The notes under the pieces are model-generated. The model saw only the letters and a program-made list of their open reading frames with translations, was not told the origin of the DNA and did not search any database. From positions 2,604,001-2,668,000 of the forward strand of contig NZ_CP048788.1 in the NCBI RefSeq assembly GCF_012932215.1: a stretch of DNA of 64,000 bases, given 5' to 3'. The stretch is from Roseobacter ponti. GTDB taxonomy: Bacteria; Pseudomonadota; Alphaproteobacteria; Rhodobacterales; Rhodobacteraceae. Positions 30,244-38,281 of this stretch are shown here, piece by piece. A program made the position numbers and the translations under genes. How positions within the stretch are numbered: the first letter of the stretch is position 1; each line of letters begins with the position of its first letter.

Positions 30244-30656
30244 TCCGGGATCACCGCGGTGGCGTCGATCTCCACCAGCCATTCCGGACGCGCCAGCGCC
30301 TGCACCACCAGCCCGGTCGAGACCGGATGCACCCCTTTGATGTATTCGCCCATGGTGCGGTAGACAGCCTCGCGGTGGCGTACGTCGGTGATGTAAACCA
30401 CCAGTTTCACCAGGTGCCCCATCTCGCCGCCGGCCTCTTCGATCAGCTGGCGGATGTTCTGCATCACCTTATGGGTCTGCTCTGCCGGATCGTGGCTGTC
30501 GATGCTGCCCGCATCGTCAAGGTTCTGCGGACACTGGCCACGCATCCAGACGGTGCTGCCACCGCGGGTCACCACGGCCTGACAGAGGTCATTGTCGAGC
30601 GCCTGCTCAGGATAGGTCTCGCGGGTGTTGAACGGGCGGATCCGGCGATGTGTCAT
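30240..30656 (-). CDS. RidA family (YjgF/YER057c/UK114) protein
   Basis: RidA proteins hydrolyse reactive enamine/imine intermediates. This 138-residue member has WMRGQCPQNLDDAGSIDSHD, QTHKVMQNIRQLIEEAGGEM, VVYITDVRHREAVYRTMGEY and LARPEWLVEIDATAV, following the family pattern to the end. The arginine in VQALARPEWLVEIDA sits where RidA enzymes have their substrate carboxylate-binding Arg. It overlaps the Rieske oxygenase stop and the DUF1028 start by four bases each, implying a shared substrate that passes through an imine. Confidence 0.9.
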   Translation of the reverse strand: MTHRRIRPFNTRETYPEQALDNDLCQAVVTRGGSTVWMRGQCPQNLDDAGSIDSHDPAEQTHKVMQNIRQLIEEAGGEMGHLVKLVVYITDVRHREAVYRTMGEYIKGVHPVSTGLVVQALARPEWLVEIDATAVIPE

Positions 30657-31792
30657 TGCCCGCCGCCGTCTGCCGCTGCGGCAATGCGCCCGTAGATATA
30701 CTGTGCAAAATCGTAGTTCGGGCGCTCCAGATGCGAGAGCGGCCCTGGCCGGGCGGTGGCGGAGGAAAGCCCGCGAAACACTTTTTCCGTACAGCCCCTG
30801 TCCTCTTCGTTCACCCGCTTAAGCAGATCTCTGAGCTGATCCAGCTGCGCCTTTGCCTCCGGGTCACTGATGAACTCCGGCGACATGCCCCCGCCGTGGC
30901 TGATATGCACCTGGCCGGGGCCCTTCGGATGCAGCGAGAGATACCAGAAATAGCCGGGCGTCAGGGTGATCATCAGGCTGGGATAAATCGCAATCAGATA
31001 GGTCATGCGCCGCCGGTCACCGGTCAGTCGGGTGTTGTCGGGATGCGCCAGCGCGATCTTCAGCGTGTCGTCTTTAAGGATCGTATGGTAGTTGAACGCG
31101 GCCTCTCCCGGCGGGCAGACCATCTCCTCCAGCTTCGACAGCCCGCCGATGGTACCCGCGTGGCAGACCGGCAGATGGTAGCTTTCCATGAAGTTCTCAG
31201 CCAGCACCTTCCAGTTGGTGTCCCACACATGCGTTTCGGTGAAAGTCTCGGTGTATTCGGCCATGCCAAAATCACCGATCATCTCTTCAAGCCTGGCAAG
31301 CTGTGCCGCGACGGGCGGTGCGTGAGGGTTCAGCGTGACGAAAATCCAGCCCTGCCATTCCTCGCAGCGGATCTCCGGCAGGGTATTTTCAGATTTGCAG
31401 AAACCGGTGTTCTGCTCCATCGCCGGGGCGCCGCGCAGAGTCCCGTCGAGGTTATAAGTCCAGGCGTGATAGGGGCAGACGATGCGGCGCACGGTGCCGC
31501 GCCCTTCCAGCAGCGTGGACATGCGGTGGCGGCAGACATTTGCCATCGCGCGCAAATCCCCTGTGCCATCACGCAGCACGATCACCGGCTGGTTCGCCAG
31601 ATCCAGCGTCAGGTAATCGCCCGCACCCAGGAGTGATGAGGCGCGTCCGGCACAGAACCAGTCCTGCGCGAAGATGTCGTTGAGTTCGCGCTGCAGAAAG
31701 GCATCGCTGGTGTAGACCGAAGGCGGCATCGCCCGAGCTGCTTCAAAGGGGCGGGAGACGTTCTCGCGCAGTTCGTCAACGGCGTCTTTCAT
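30653..31792 (-). CDS. Rieske non-heme iron oxygenase, alpha subunit
   Basis: The 379-residue protein has the Rieske [2Fe-2S] motif CRH (Cys87, His89) and CPYH (Cys106, His109). A mononuclear iron site follows in WKVLAENFMESYHLPVCH (His206, His211). The residue three before His206, which bridges the two centres in this family, is Glu203 rather than the usual Asp. Glu at this place is known in the carnitine oxygenase CntA, which acts on a quaternary amine. The start at 31792 is supported by AGGAGAGG upstream. No reductase gene is adjacent. Its neighbours RidA and DUF1028 overlap it, suggesting oxidative N-dealkylation or ring opening of a nitrogen compound. The substrate is unknown. Confidence 0.88.
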   Translation of the reverse strand: MKDAVDELRENVSRPFEAARAMPPSVYTSDAFLQRELNDIFAQDWFCAGRASSLLGAGDYLTLDLANQPVIVLRDGTGDLRAMANVCRHRMSTLLEGRGTVRRIVCPYHAWTYNLDGTLRGAPAMEQNTGFCKSENTLPEIRCEEWQGWIFVTLNPHAPPVAAQLARLEEMIGDFGMAEYTETFTETHVWDTNWKVLAENFMESYHLPVCHAGTIGGLSKLEEMVCPPGEAAFNYHTILKDDTLKIALAHPDNTRLTGDRRRMTYLIAIYPSLMITLTPGYFWYLSLHPKGPGQVHISHGGGMSPEFISDPEAKAQLDQLRDLLKRVNEEDRGCTEKVFRGLSSATARPGPLSHLERPNYDFAQYIYGRIAAAADGGGQ

Positions 31793-31977
31793 CAGGCCTC
31801 TCCTGTCTGGTTTGCAGCGGCGCAGAAGATGCGCCGGATCGCGCGAAGCCCGCTGCCGCACCGGTATCACTGTCAGAACTCCGCGGCAAAGAATCAAGGT
31901 CTCAGTGCCGGTCAGGCCGTGTCCTGCCTGCGCTTTGCGTTCCCTGCGCCGGTCCTGCGGCCCCTGCCCGGTTGTCT

Positions 31978-33252
31978 CTAAAGCGTATGCCGGCGGGTGA
32001 CGCGCGCCGGCCGCCCCGGCAGGGACAGCTGTGCATCGCCCCGCGCGCGCCGGCTGATCACGCGCCCTTTTGCGATCACGCAGAGCCGCCCGGCGCGCAG
32101 GCGCAGCGCCTCCACGGGATCGCCCGCATCCAGCACCACCAGAGACGCCTGCGCCCCGACCTCCAGCCCGTAGCCCTCAAGCCCCATTGTGCGTGCGTTA
32201 TGTGTGGTCACCATGTCAAAACAGGTGCGCATATCCGCAGGGCTGGTCATCTGCGCCACATGCAGCCCCATAAAGGCCACGTCCAGCATGTCCGCAGTGC
32301 CGAGTGAATACCAGGGATCAAGCACACAGTCCTGCCCCCAGCCCACATTGATGCCCATGGCCAGCATCTCACGCACCCGCGTGAGGCCGCGCCGCTTGGG
32401 GAAAGTGTCATGCCGGCCCTGCAGCACGATGTTGATCAGCGGGTTCGGGATGACGTTAATCCGGGCCTCTGCAATCAGTGGCAGCAGCTTGGACACATAG
32501 TAGTTGTCCATCGAATGCATTGAGGTCAGGTGCGAGCCGGCGACCCGGCCCTGCAGCCCCAGGCGCTGCGTCTCAGAGGCCAGTGTTTCGATGTGCCGCG
32601 AGTTCGGATCATCCGTTTCGTCGCAATGCATATCGACCTGCAGACCGCGTTCGGCGGCGATCCCGCAAAGCTCCGTAACCGAGGCCGCCCCGTCCGCCAT
32701 GGTACGTTCAAAATGCGGTATGCCGCCCACCACATCAACGCCCATATCAAGCGCGCGGATCGTATTCGCGCGAGCCGTCGGATCGCGGTAAAAACCGTCC
32801 TGGGGAAAGGCCACCAGCTGCAGATCGATGTATCCGCGGACCTTTTCGCGGACCTCCAGAAGTGCGGATACTCCCAGCAACCGGTCGTCGCAGGTATCCA
32901 CATGGCTGCGGATCGCGAGCAGGCCCGTAGAGGCCGCCCAGTCGCAGTAATCGAGCGCGCGCGCGACGACCTCATCGTGGGTCATCACCTCTTTGAGTTC
33001 CCCCCAGAGGCCGATGCCTTCCAGCAGCGTGCCCGAGGCATTGATGCGCGGCGTGCCATAAGACAGCGTGGCATCCATGTGAAAATGCGGATCGACAAAA
33101 GGCGGGCTGACAAGATCGCCGGTGGCATCAATCACTTCGCCGGCTTCGGCACCCTCAAGCGCGTCAATGGCTTTGATCACGCCCTTTTCGATGCCGATGT
33201 CGGTGACGCGCCCGTCGGTCAGCGTGCCACCCTTTACGATGAGGTCAAACAT
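31978..33252 (-). CDS. Cytosine deaminase-like metal-dependent amidohydrolase
   Basis: The 424-residue protein belongs to the amidohydrolase superfamily near CodA. It has the HxH metal motif in FVDPHFHMDATLSYG, IRSHVDTCDD, the QVDMHCDETDD zinc/catalytic stretch (His and Glu), SHLTSMHSMD and WGQDCVLDPWYSLGTADML (metal Asp). A small beta-sandwich formed by both ends frames the barrel. CodA-type enzymes deaminate cytosine, creatinine or other cyclic ureas; the exact substrate is open. It overlaps the upstream permease gene by one base (TGATG) and ends the transporter series, so its substrate is probably what the transporter brings in. Confidence 0.87.
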   Translation of the reverse strand: MFDLIVKGGTLTDGRVTDIGIEKGVIKAIDALEGAEAGEVIDATGDLVSPPFVDPHFHMDATLSYGTPRINASGTLLEGIGLWGELKEVMTHDEVVARALDYCDWAASTGLLAIRSHVDTCDDRLLGVSALLEVREKVRGYIDLQLVAFPQDGFYRDPTARANTIRALDMGVDVVGGIPHFERTMADGAASVTELCGIAAERGLQVDMHCDETDDPNSRHIETLASETQRLGLQGRVAGSHLTSMHSMDNYYVSKLLPLIAEARINVIPNPLINIVLQGRHDTFPKRRGLTRVREMLAMGINVGWGQDCVLDPWYSLGTADMLDVAFMGLHVAQMTSPADMRTCFDMVTTHNARTMGLEGYGLEVGAQASLVVLDAGDPVEALRLRAGRLCVIAKGRVISRRARGDAQLSLPGRPARVTRRHTL

Positions 33253-34196
33253 CAGCGCTCTCCTTTGTTGAACGGTACCATCAGGGCGGCGGGCACGACC
33301 GCACGGCGCGACATGACGATCAGCGCGAGGATGGACAGGATATAGGGCATCATCAGGAAGATCTGATACGGAATATTGGCGCCAAAGGAGGTCTGCTGCA
33401 CGCGTATCTGCAGGGCGTCAAAGGCTGCAAAGAGCACCGCGCCCAGCAGCGCTTTGCCCGGGCGCCAGGAGCCGAAAACCACCAGAGCGATGCAGATCCA
33501 GCCGCGCCCGTTGACCATCTCAAAGAAAAAGCTGTCAAAGGCGGACATGGTCAGGAACGCGCCACCCACGGCCATGAGCCCGCTGCCAAAAATTACCGCC
33601 CCCATGCGGATCGCCGTCACAGAGAGCCCCTGTGCCGCGACCGCCGCCGGGTTTTCGCCGGCTGCCCGCACCGCCAGTCCCAGCGGGGTGCGGTAAAGCA
33701 CACAGGCCACCAGTCCAACCATGATAAAGGCAAGGTAGGTAAAGGGGGTCTGCGCGAAAAACGCGGGCCCGACCAGCGGTATATCCGAGAGGAGCGGGAT
33801 TTCGTATGGCTGGAAAGCGGTAATTTTGGGCGGGCTGGTGACTTCGGGCAGCGCCAGCCTGTAAGCGAAATAAGTGGCCGATGTTGCCAGCAGCGTGACC
33901 CCGAGCCCCACAACATGCTGCGAAAGCCCAAAGGGCACCGTCAGCAGGCTGTGCAGCAGGCCGAACCCCATGCCGACGAGCATCGCAACCGCAACCCCCG
34001 TCCAGAGCCCGGTGCCGGAATACACCGCCATCCATCCGGCAAAGGCCCCCGCGACCATGATGCCTTCGATGCCGAGGTTCAGCACGCCTGCGCGCTCACA
34101 GATGAGTTCTCCAAGGGTGGCGAAAATGAGCGGGCTCGCAATGCGGATCGCAGCGGCCCAGAAGCTGGCGGTAAAGAGGATTTCGAGGATTTCCAT
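33252..34196 (-). CDS. ABC transporter permease (BMP/nucleoside-type, second permease)
   Basis: This 314-residue, very hydrophobic protein is a BPD_transp_2 permease with about eight membrane segments. The typical segment GELICERAGVLNLGIEGIMV, and VRAAGENPAAVAAQGLSV, an EAA-like cytoplasmic loop, mark the group of purine nucleoside/BMP transporters. It pairs with the next permease gene to form the membrane core. The stop overlaps the start of the amidohydrolase (TGATG). Confidence 0.9.
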   Translation of the reverse strand: MEILEILFTASFWAAAIRIASPLIFATLGELICERAGVLNLGIEGIMVAGAFAGWMAVYSGTGLWTGVAVAMLVGMGFGLLHSLLTVPFGLSQHVVGLGVTLLATSATYFAYRLALPEVTSPPKITAFQPYEIPLLSDIPLVGPAFFAQTPFTYLAFIMVGLVACVLYRTPLGLAVRAAGENPAAVAAQGLSVTAIRMGAVIFGSGLMAVGGAFLTMSAFDSFFFEMVNGRGWICIALVVFGSWRPGKALLGAVLFAAFDALQIRVQQTSFGANIPYQIFLMMPYILSILALIVMSRRAVVPAALMVPFNKGER

Positions 34197-34202
34197 AGCG
34201 CC

Positions 34203-35252
34203 CTACCCCCGTACCACACGAAATCGCGTCAGCATGATCGCGAGCACCATCAGCAACAGCGCTGTGGCCAGCATAATATCTGCAAGATAGGTCGGCACAC
34301 CGGCCGCACGGCTCATGCTGTCGGCACCTACAAAGATGCCGGCGACAAAGAGGGCCGCCACCACCACACCCAGCGGATGCAGCAGCGCCAGCATGGCCAC
34401 GATAATGCCGGTGTAGCCATAATTCGGCGACAGATCGAGCGTCAGGCTGCCCTTGAGCCCGGCCACTTCGGAAAAGCCCGCGAGGGCCGCGAGACCGCCC
34501 GACAGAAGCGCCGTTTTGACCAGCACCCGGTTGACCGGAATGCCGGCGAAGCGGGCCGCTTCCTGATTGAGCCCCACGGCGCGCATTTCATAACCCAGCG
34601 TGCTGCGCGTCTGGATCACCCAGACAACGACGGCAGAGATCAGCGACAGGGCAAAGCCCCAGTGCAGGCGGATCCCTTCGATGATCTGCGGCAGGCGGGC
34701 CTCCGGGATGACCCGGGCCGACTTTGGCCAGCCCATACCCATCGGATCCTTGATCGGCCCTTCGAGCAGCATCGAGATGAAGAGCAGGAAGATGAAGTTA
34801 AACAGCAGTGTTGTGACGACCTCATCCACACCAAAGCGGGTTTTCAGCAGTGCGGGGATCAGCAGCAGTACGGCGCCCGCGAGTACCGCGCCGATGGCCA
34901 GCACGGGCAGCAGCGCAAAGGAGGGCCAGGTCAGCGCGCCGGTGCCCAGCAGAACGGTGATCAGCGCGCCGGCAAAAAGCTGCGCCTCTGCCCCGATGTT
35001 CCAGAATTTGGCCCGGAAGGCCACCGCAACCGCGAGCCCGGTAAAGATCAGCGGTGTTGCGCGTTTGAGCGTTTCCACAAGAGCAAAGCCTGACCCGAAG
35101 GCACCTTTGATGATCAGCCCGAAGACGGAAAACGGATTGGCACCCGCGAGCATCGCCAGCAGCGAAGCGATCAGCACGGTCACGACAAGTGCGGCGGCAG
35201 GCGGCACGAGCCGGCGTGCGACGCCGGGGTTTTCCACCGGTTCAAGACGCAT
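34203..35252 (-). CDS. ABC transporter permease (BMP/nucleoside-type, first permease)
   Basis: The 349-residue protein begins MRLEPVENPGVARRLVPPAA and has about eight to ten predicted membrane helices. It contains FRAKFWNIGAEAQLFAGALI and MRAVGLNQEAARFAGIPVNR, where the second is the cytoplasmic loop that contacts the ATPase. These place it in BPD_transp_2 with its neighbour. ATG at 35252 is preferred over TTG at 35270; it overlaps the ATPase end by 11 bases. The two permeases are six bases apart. Confidence 0.9.
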   Translation of the reverse strand: MRLEPVENPGVARRLVPPAAALVVTVLIASLLAMLAGANPFSVFGLIIKGAFGSGFALVETLKRATPLIFTGLAVAVAFRAKFWNIGAEAQLFAGALITVLLGTGALTWPSFALLPVLAIGAVLAGAVLLLIPALLKTRFGVDEVVTTLLFNFIFLLFISMLLEGPIKDPMGMGWPKSARVIPEARLPQIIEGIRLHWGFALSLISAVVVWVIQTRSTLGYEMRAVGLNQEAARFAGIPVNRVLVKTALLSGGLAALAGFSEVAGLKGSLTLDLSPNYGYTGIIVAMLALLHPLGVVVAALFVAGIFVGADSMSRAAGVPTYLADIMLATALLLMVLAIMLTRFRVVRG

Positions 35253-36783
35253 GGGCCACCCCCTCTTCAAAGGCCTGACCTGACATCCAGAGGCCCAGCT
35301 CAGCCGGCGTCTTACTGCCGCGCGCGAAGCCTGGCGAGAGCCGCCCGTCGGCGATCACATGGGTCACATCGGCCAGCGCCCGGATCTCATCGAGGTCCTC
35401 GGAAATCAGCAAAACGGCCGCACCTGCGTCACGCGCAGCCAGCAGCTGCGCGTGCACATAATGCACAGCACCGATATCGAGCCCGCGCACCGGCTGATTG
35501 GCCAGAATGATGCGCGGTCCCGCCTCCAGCACCCGGCCGAGGATCAGCTTTTGCATGTTCCCGCCCGAGAGCAACCGGATGCGCGTGCCGGGCCCCGGGC
35601 AGCGCACGTCATATTTGTCGATGATGCCCGAGGCAAAATCGCGGGCCGCACGCCAGTTCAGCCAGCCTGCGCGGCTGAAATCACCGTCGCGGTAGCGCTC
35701 GAGCACGGCATTTTCCGTCAGTGAGAAATCAGCGATGGTTCCGGTTTTGTGGCGGTCTTCGGGGATCCGCGCGATGCCGCTGCGGATGGCCTGCAGCGCG
35801 GACCAGCGCGTCACCGGCTCACCGGCGAGAAAGAGCGTGCCGGACTGCGGCGCGATCATCCCGCCGACAATGCCGGCCAGTGCCGCCTGCCCGTTGCCCG
35901 AGACACCGGCAAGCCCGGTGATCTCTCCGGCGCGCAGATCAAGGCTCACGCCGTGCAGCCCGGGCACAGTGCCCTGATCTGGCGTACTTACCTTTTCCAG
36001 CCGCATCAGCGTGGCACCCGGCGTGGCCGGGCGCGGCTCGGGCGGCTCTGCGGTTTTACCCATCATCAGGGCGGAGAGCGCATCCTTATCCGTCTCCGGG
36101 GTCTTTACTTCGGCGACCATCCGGCCATGGCGCAGAACGGCGACCCGGTCAGAAATCGCCAGAACCTCATGCAGTTTGTGCGAGATAAAGATCACCGACA
36201 GCCCGTGCGAGACCGCCTGGCGCAGGGTCGCAAAAAGGTCGGTGGCCTCCTGCGGGGTCAGAACCGCCGTCGGTTCATCAAGGATCAGAATTTTCACATC
36301 TCGGTAGAGCGCTTTGAGGATCTCAACGCGCTGGCGTTCCCCCACGCTTAAGGTGGCGACCTGAGCGTCGGGAGAGACCGCGAGGTGGAACCGCTCTGAG
36401 AGTGCTGTGATGCGCGCGCGGTCTGCGGCCTGCCCGGTCTGCAGGCTGAAAATGCTGCGCGTGCCGAGGGTGATGTTTTCCTGAACCGTCAGGTTGTCGG
36501 CCATGGTGAAATGCTGGTGTACCATGCCCACACCGGCCTCAAGCGCCGCGCGCGAATTACCCGGCGGCAGTGTTTTGCCCATGACCTCTACAGAGCCCTC
36601 ATCGGCCGTGTACTGGCCGAAGAGGATGTTCATCAGCGTGGTTTTACCCGCGCCGTTCTCGCCCAGCAGAGCGACAACCTCGCCTGCCCGCAACGACAGG
36701 CTGACCGCATCATTTGCGGTCAGCGCGCCGAAGCGTTTGGTGATATTGTCGAGGCGTAAAACCTCCGGTCCGGGCGTGCCCAC
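35242..36783 (-). CDS. ABC transporter ATP-binding protein with two ATPase domains
   Basis: The 513-residue protein carries two fused ABC domains, as in nucleoside and sugar importers. The first has Walker A LLGENGAGKTT, signature LSVGERQR and Walker B ILILDEPTAVL. The second has a degenerate P-loop (GVSGNGQAAL), signature LLSGGNMQK and ILANQPVRGLD in place of the usual DEP, so it is likely weak or inactive in ATP hydrolysis, as in related tandem ATPases. The start is GTG at 36783, ten bases after the substrate-binding protein stop. Confidence 0.92.
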   Translation of the reverse strand: MGTPGPEVLRLDNITKRFGALTANDAVSLSLRAGEVVALLGENGAGKTTLMNILFGQYTADEGSVEVMGKTLPPGNSRAALEAGVGMVHQHFTMADNLTVQENITLGTRSIFSLQTGQAADRARITALSERFHLAVSPDAQVATLSVGERQRVEILKALYRDVKILILDEPTAVLTPQEATDLFATLRQAVSHGLSVIFISHKLHEVLAISDRVAVLRHGRMVAEVKTPETDKDALSALMMGKTAEPPEPRPATPGATLMRLEKVSTPDQGTVPGLHGVSLDLRAGEITGLAGVSGNGQAALAGIVGGMIAPQSGTLFLAGEPVTRWSALQAIRSGIARIPEDRHKTGTIADFSLTENAVLERYRDGDFSRAGWLNWRAARDFASGIIDKYDVRCPGPGTRIRLLSGGNMQKLILGRVLEAGPRIILANQPVRGLDIGAVHYVHAQLLAARDAGAAVLLISEDLDEIRALADVTHVIADGRLSPGFARGSKTPAELGLWMSGQAFEEGVAHAS

Positions 36784-36793
36784 GGGGCTGAGC

Positions 36794-37813
36794 TCAGGAC
36801 GAGGAGGTGGGCTCTTCGTCGTTGATCTCCACCGTGAAGCTGCCGTCTCTGATAGCGGCCTCGCGTTCGGCGACCAGATCCAGCGCCTCCTGCGGGACCT
36901 TGCCCTCGAATGTGCCCAGCGGTGCGAGTGTGGTACCGCCTTCTTTCATGAAGGAATAGACGCCGTAATCGGCAGCAGTGAAAGTGCCCGCCTGTACTTC
37001 AGCGATGGCTTTGTCGAGCGTCGGCTCAAAGTGCCAGATCGCGGAGGCCACAACGGTTTCGGGATAATCCGCCTGGGTGTCGATGACGTTGCCAATGGCC
37101 AGGATGCCCTTTTCCTGTGCAGCATCCGACACACCGAAGCGTTCAGCATAAAGGATGTCAGCACCATTTTCGATCATCGCAAAGGCGGTCTCTTTGGCTT
37201 TGGGCGGATCAAACCAGCTGCCGATGAAACTGACCTGAAAGGTGATGTCGGGGTTCATCTCGCGCGCGCCCGCCATAAAGGCATGCATCAGCCGGTTCAC
37301 TTCCGGGATCGGGAAGCCGCCGACCATGCCGATATTGCCGCTTTCTGTCATGGATCCGGCAATGATACCGGACAGATAGGAGGCATCCTGAATATAGTTG
37401 TCGAATACCGCAAAATTCGGCAGTGCCGGGTCTTCCTTAAAGCTCGATCCCATCAGGAAGGCCACTTCCGGGTATTCGGCGGCCACTTCGCGCGCTTCCT
37501 GTTCGGCACCGAAAACTTCGCCGATGATCAGCGTATTGCCGGCTTCGGCATATTCACGCAGCACCCGCGCATAGTCCGTGTTGGAGACGTTTTCAGAAAA
37601 GGAATAGTCGATGTCGCCCCGCTCCTGCGCAGTGACGGCAGCTTTATGGATACGGCTGACCCACTGCTGCTCCACCGGCACGGTGTAAATGCCCGCAGTT
37701 TTGATGGGTTCGGCAGCAAAAGCCCGGCGTGCGCCTGTCAGTCCGACCATCAGTGCCGCAGCAGCAGAAGTCAGCAGAAAGGTGCGCCGGCTTGTCCGTG
37801 TTGTATGTAACAT
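36794..37813 (-). CDS. BMP family ABC transporter substrate-binding protein
   Basis: The 339-residue protein begins with a signal peptide whose twin-arginine pair SRRTFLLTSAAAAL precedes a hydrophobic stretch and AFA cleavage region (about residue 33). It may therefore be exported by Tat. The mature part follows the Bmp/PnrA fold: SENVSNTDYARVLREYAEAG, VAFLMGSSFKEDP, YLSGIIAGSMTESGNIGMVG and YGVYSFMKEGGTTLAP. Family members bind purine nucleosides or related compounds. It is the first gene of the transporter-deaminase series. Confidence 0.92.
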   Translation of the reverse strand: MLHTTRTSRRTFLLTSAAAALMVGLTGARRAFAAEPIKTAGIYTVPVEQQWVSRIHKAAVTAQERGDIDYSFSENVSNTDYARVLREYAEAGNTLIIGEVFGAEQEAREVAAEYPEVAFLMGSSFKEDPALPNFAVFDNYIQDASYLSGIIAGSMTESGNIGMVGGFPIPEVNRLMHAFMAGAREMNPDITFQVSFIGSWFDPPKAKETAFAMIENGADILYAERFGVSDAAQEKGILAIGNVIDTQADYPETVVASAIWHFEPTLDKAIAEVQAGTFTAADYGVYSFMKEGGTTLAPLGTFEGKVPQEALDLVAEREAAIRDGSFTVEINDEEPTSSS

Positions 37814-38281
37814 GAGTTTTCCCCCGTTATTGGTATTCAGTCACAGTCATCGATTTGACCAGACGGTAAAGAATATTACCGCTATTGAAACCAAAAATTC
37901 GCCACCTGCCCGAACTTAAGGCAGTTTACCCGCAGCGATTGCAGAATCCGGCCGCCGCGCAGCCGTGAAACAGCCGAAGACATCGCGATACCTCTGGCGG
38001 CGGCTTCGCCCGCCCTCGTTGTGAGCGGGCAACAAAATACCCGAAGGGGTCTGTAACGGCTCAGTTGCCGGGCTTCAGGCTTTGCTTTTGGCGAATTCTG
38101 AGGGCATTGTCGACACAGCGACTGCCTCCGGAGTTCCGGCATCGCCGGTGGGGACCGGCAAGCCCGCGCAAAGCCGCACGGACCACCGGAGACCAGCCGA
38201 GGAAAGATACGCATCTGACGTCTGTCCGCGCCTGCGGAGTATGCCGGTCATCTGCGTGGGGACAGAAGACAGGAAGCTCAT
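37814..38281. other. Gene-free divergent intergenic region between the BMP gene and the MscS gene
   Basis: The 468 bases separate two divergent genes, so both promoters should lie here. A short inverted repeat, GCCCGC and GCGGGC around 38010-38031, could form a hairpin. No recognisable operator, small gene or RNA was seen. AGGA at about -9 of the MscS start serves as its ribosome binding site. Confidence 0.6.
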
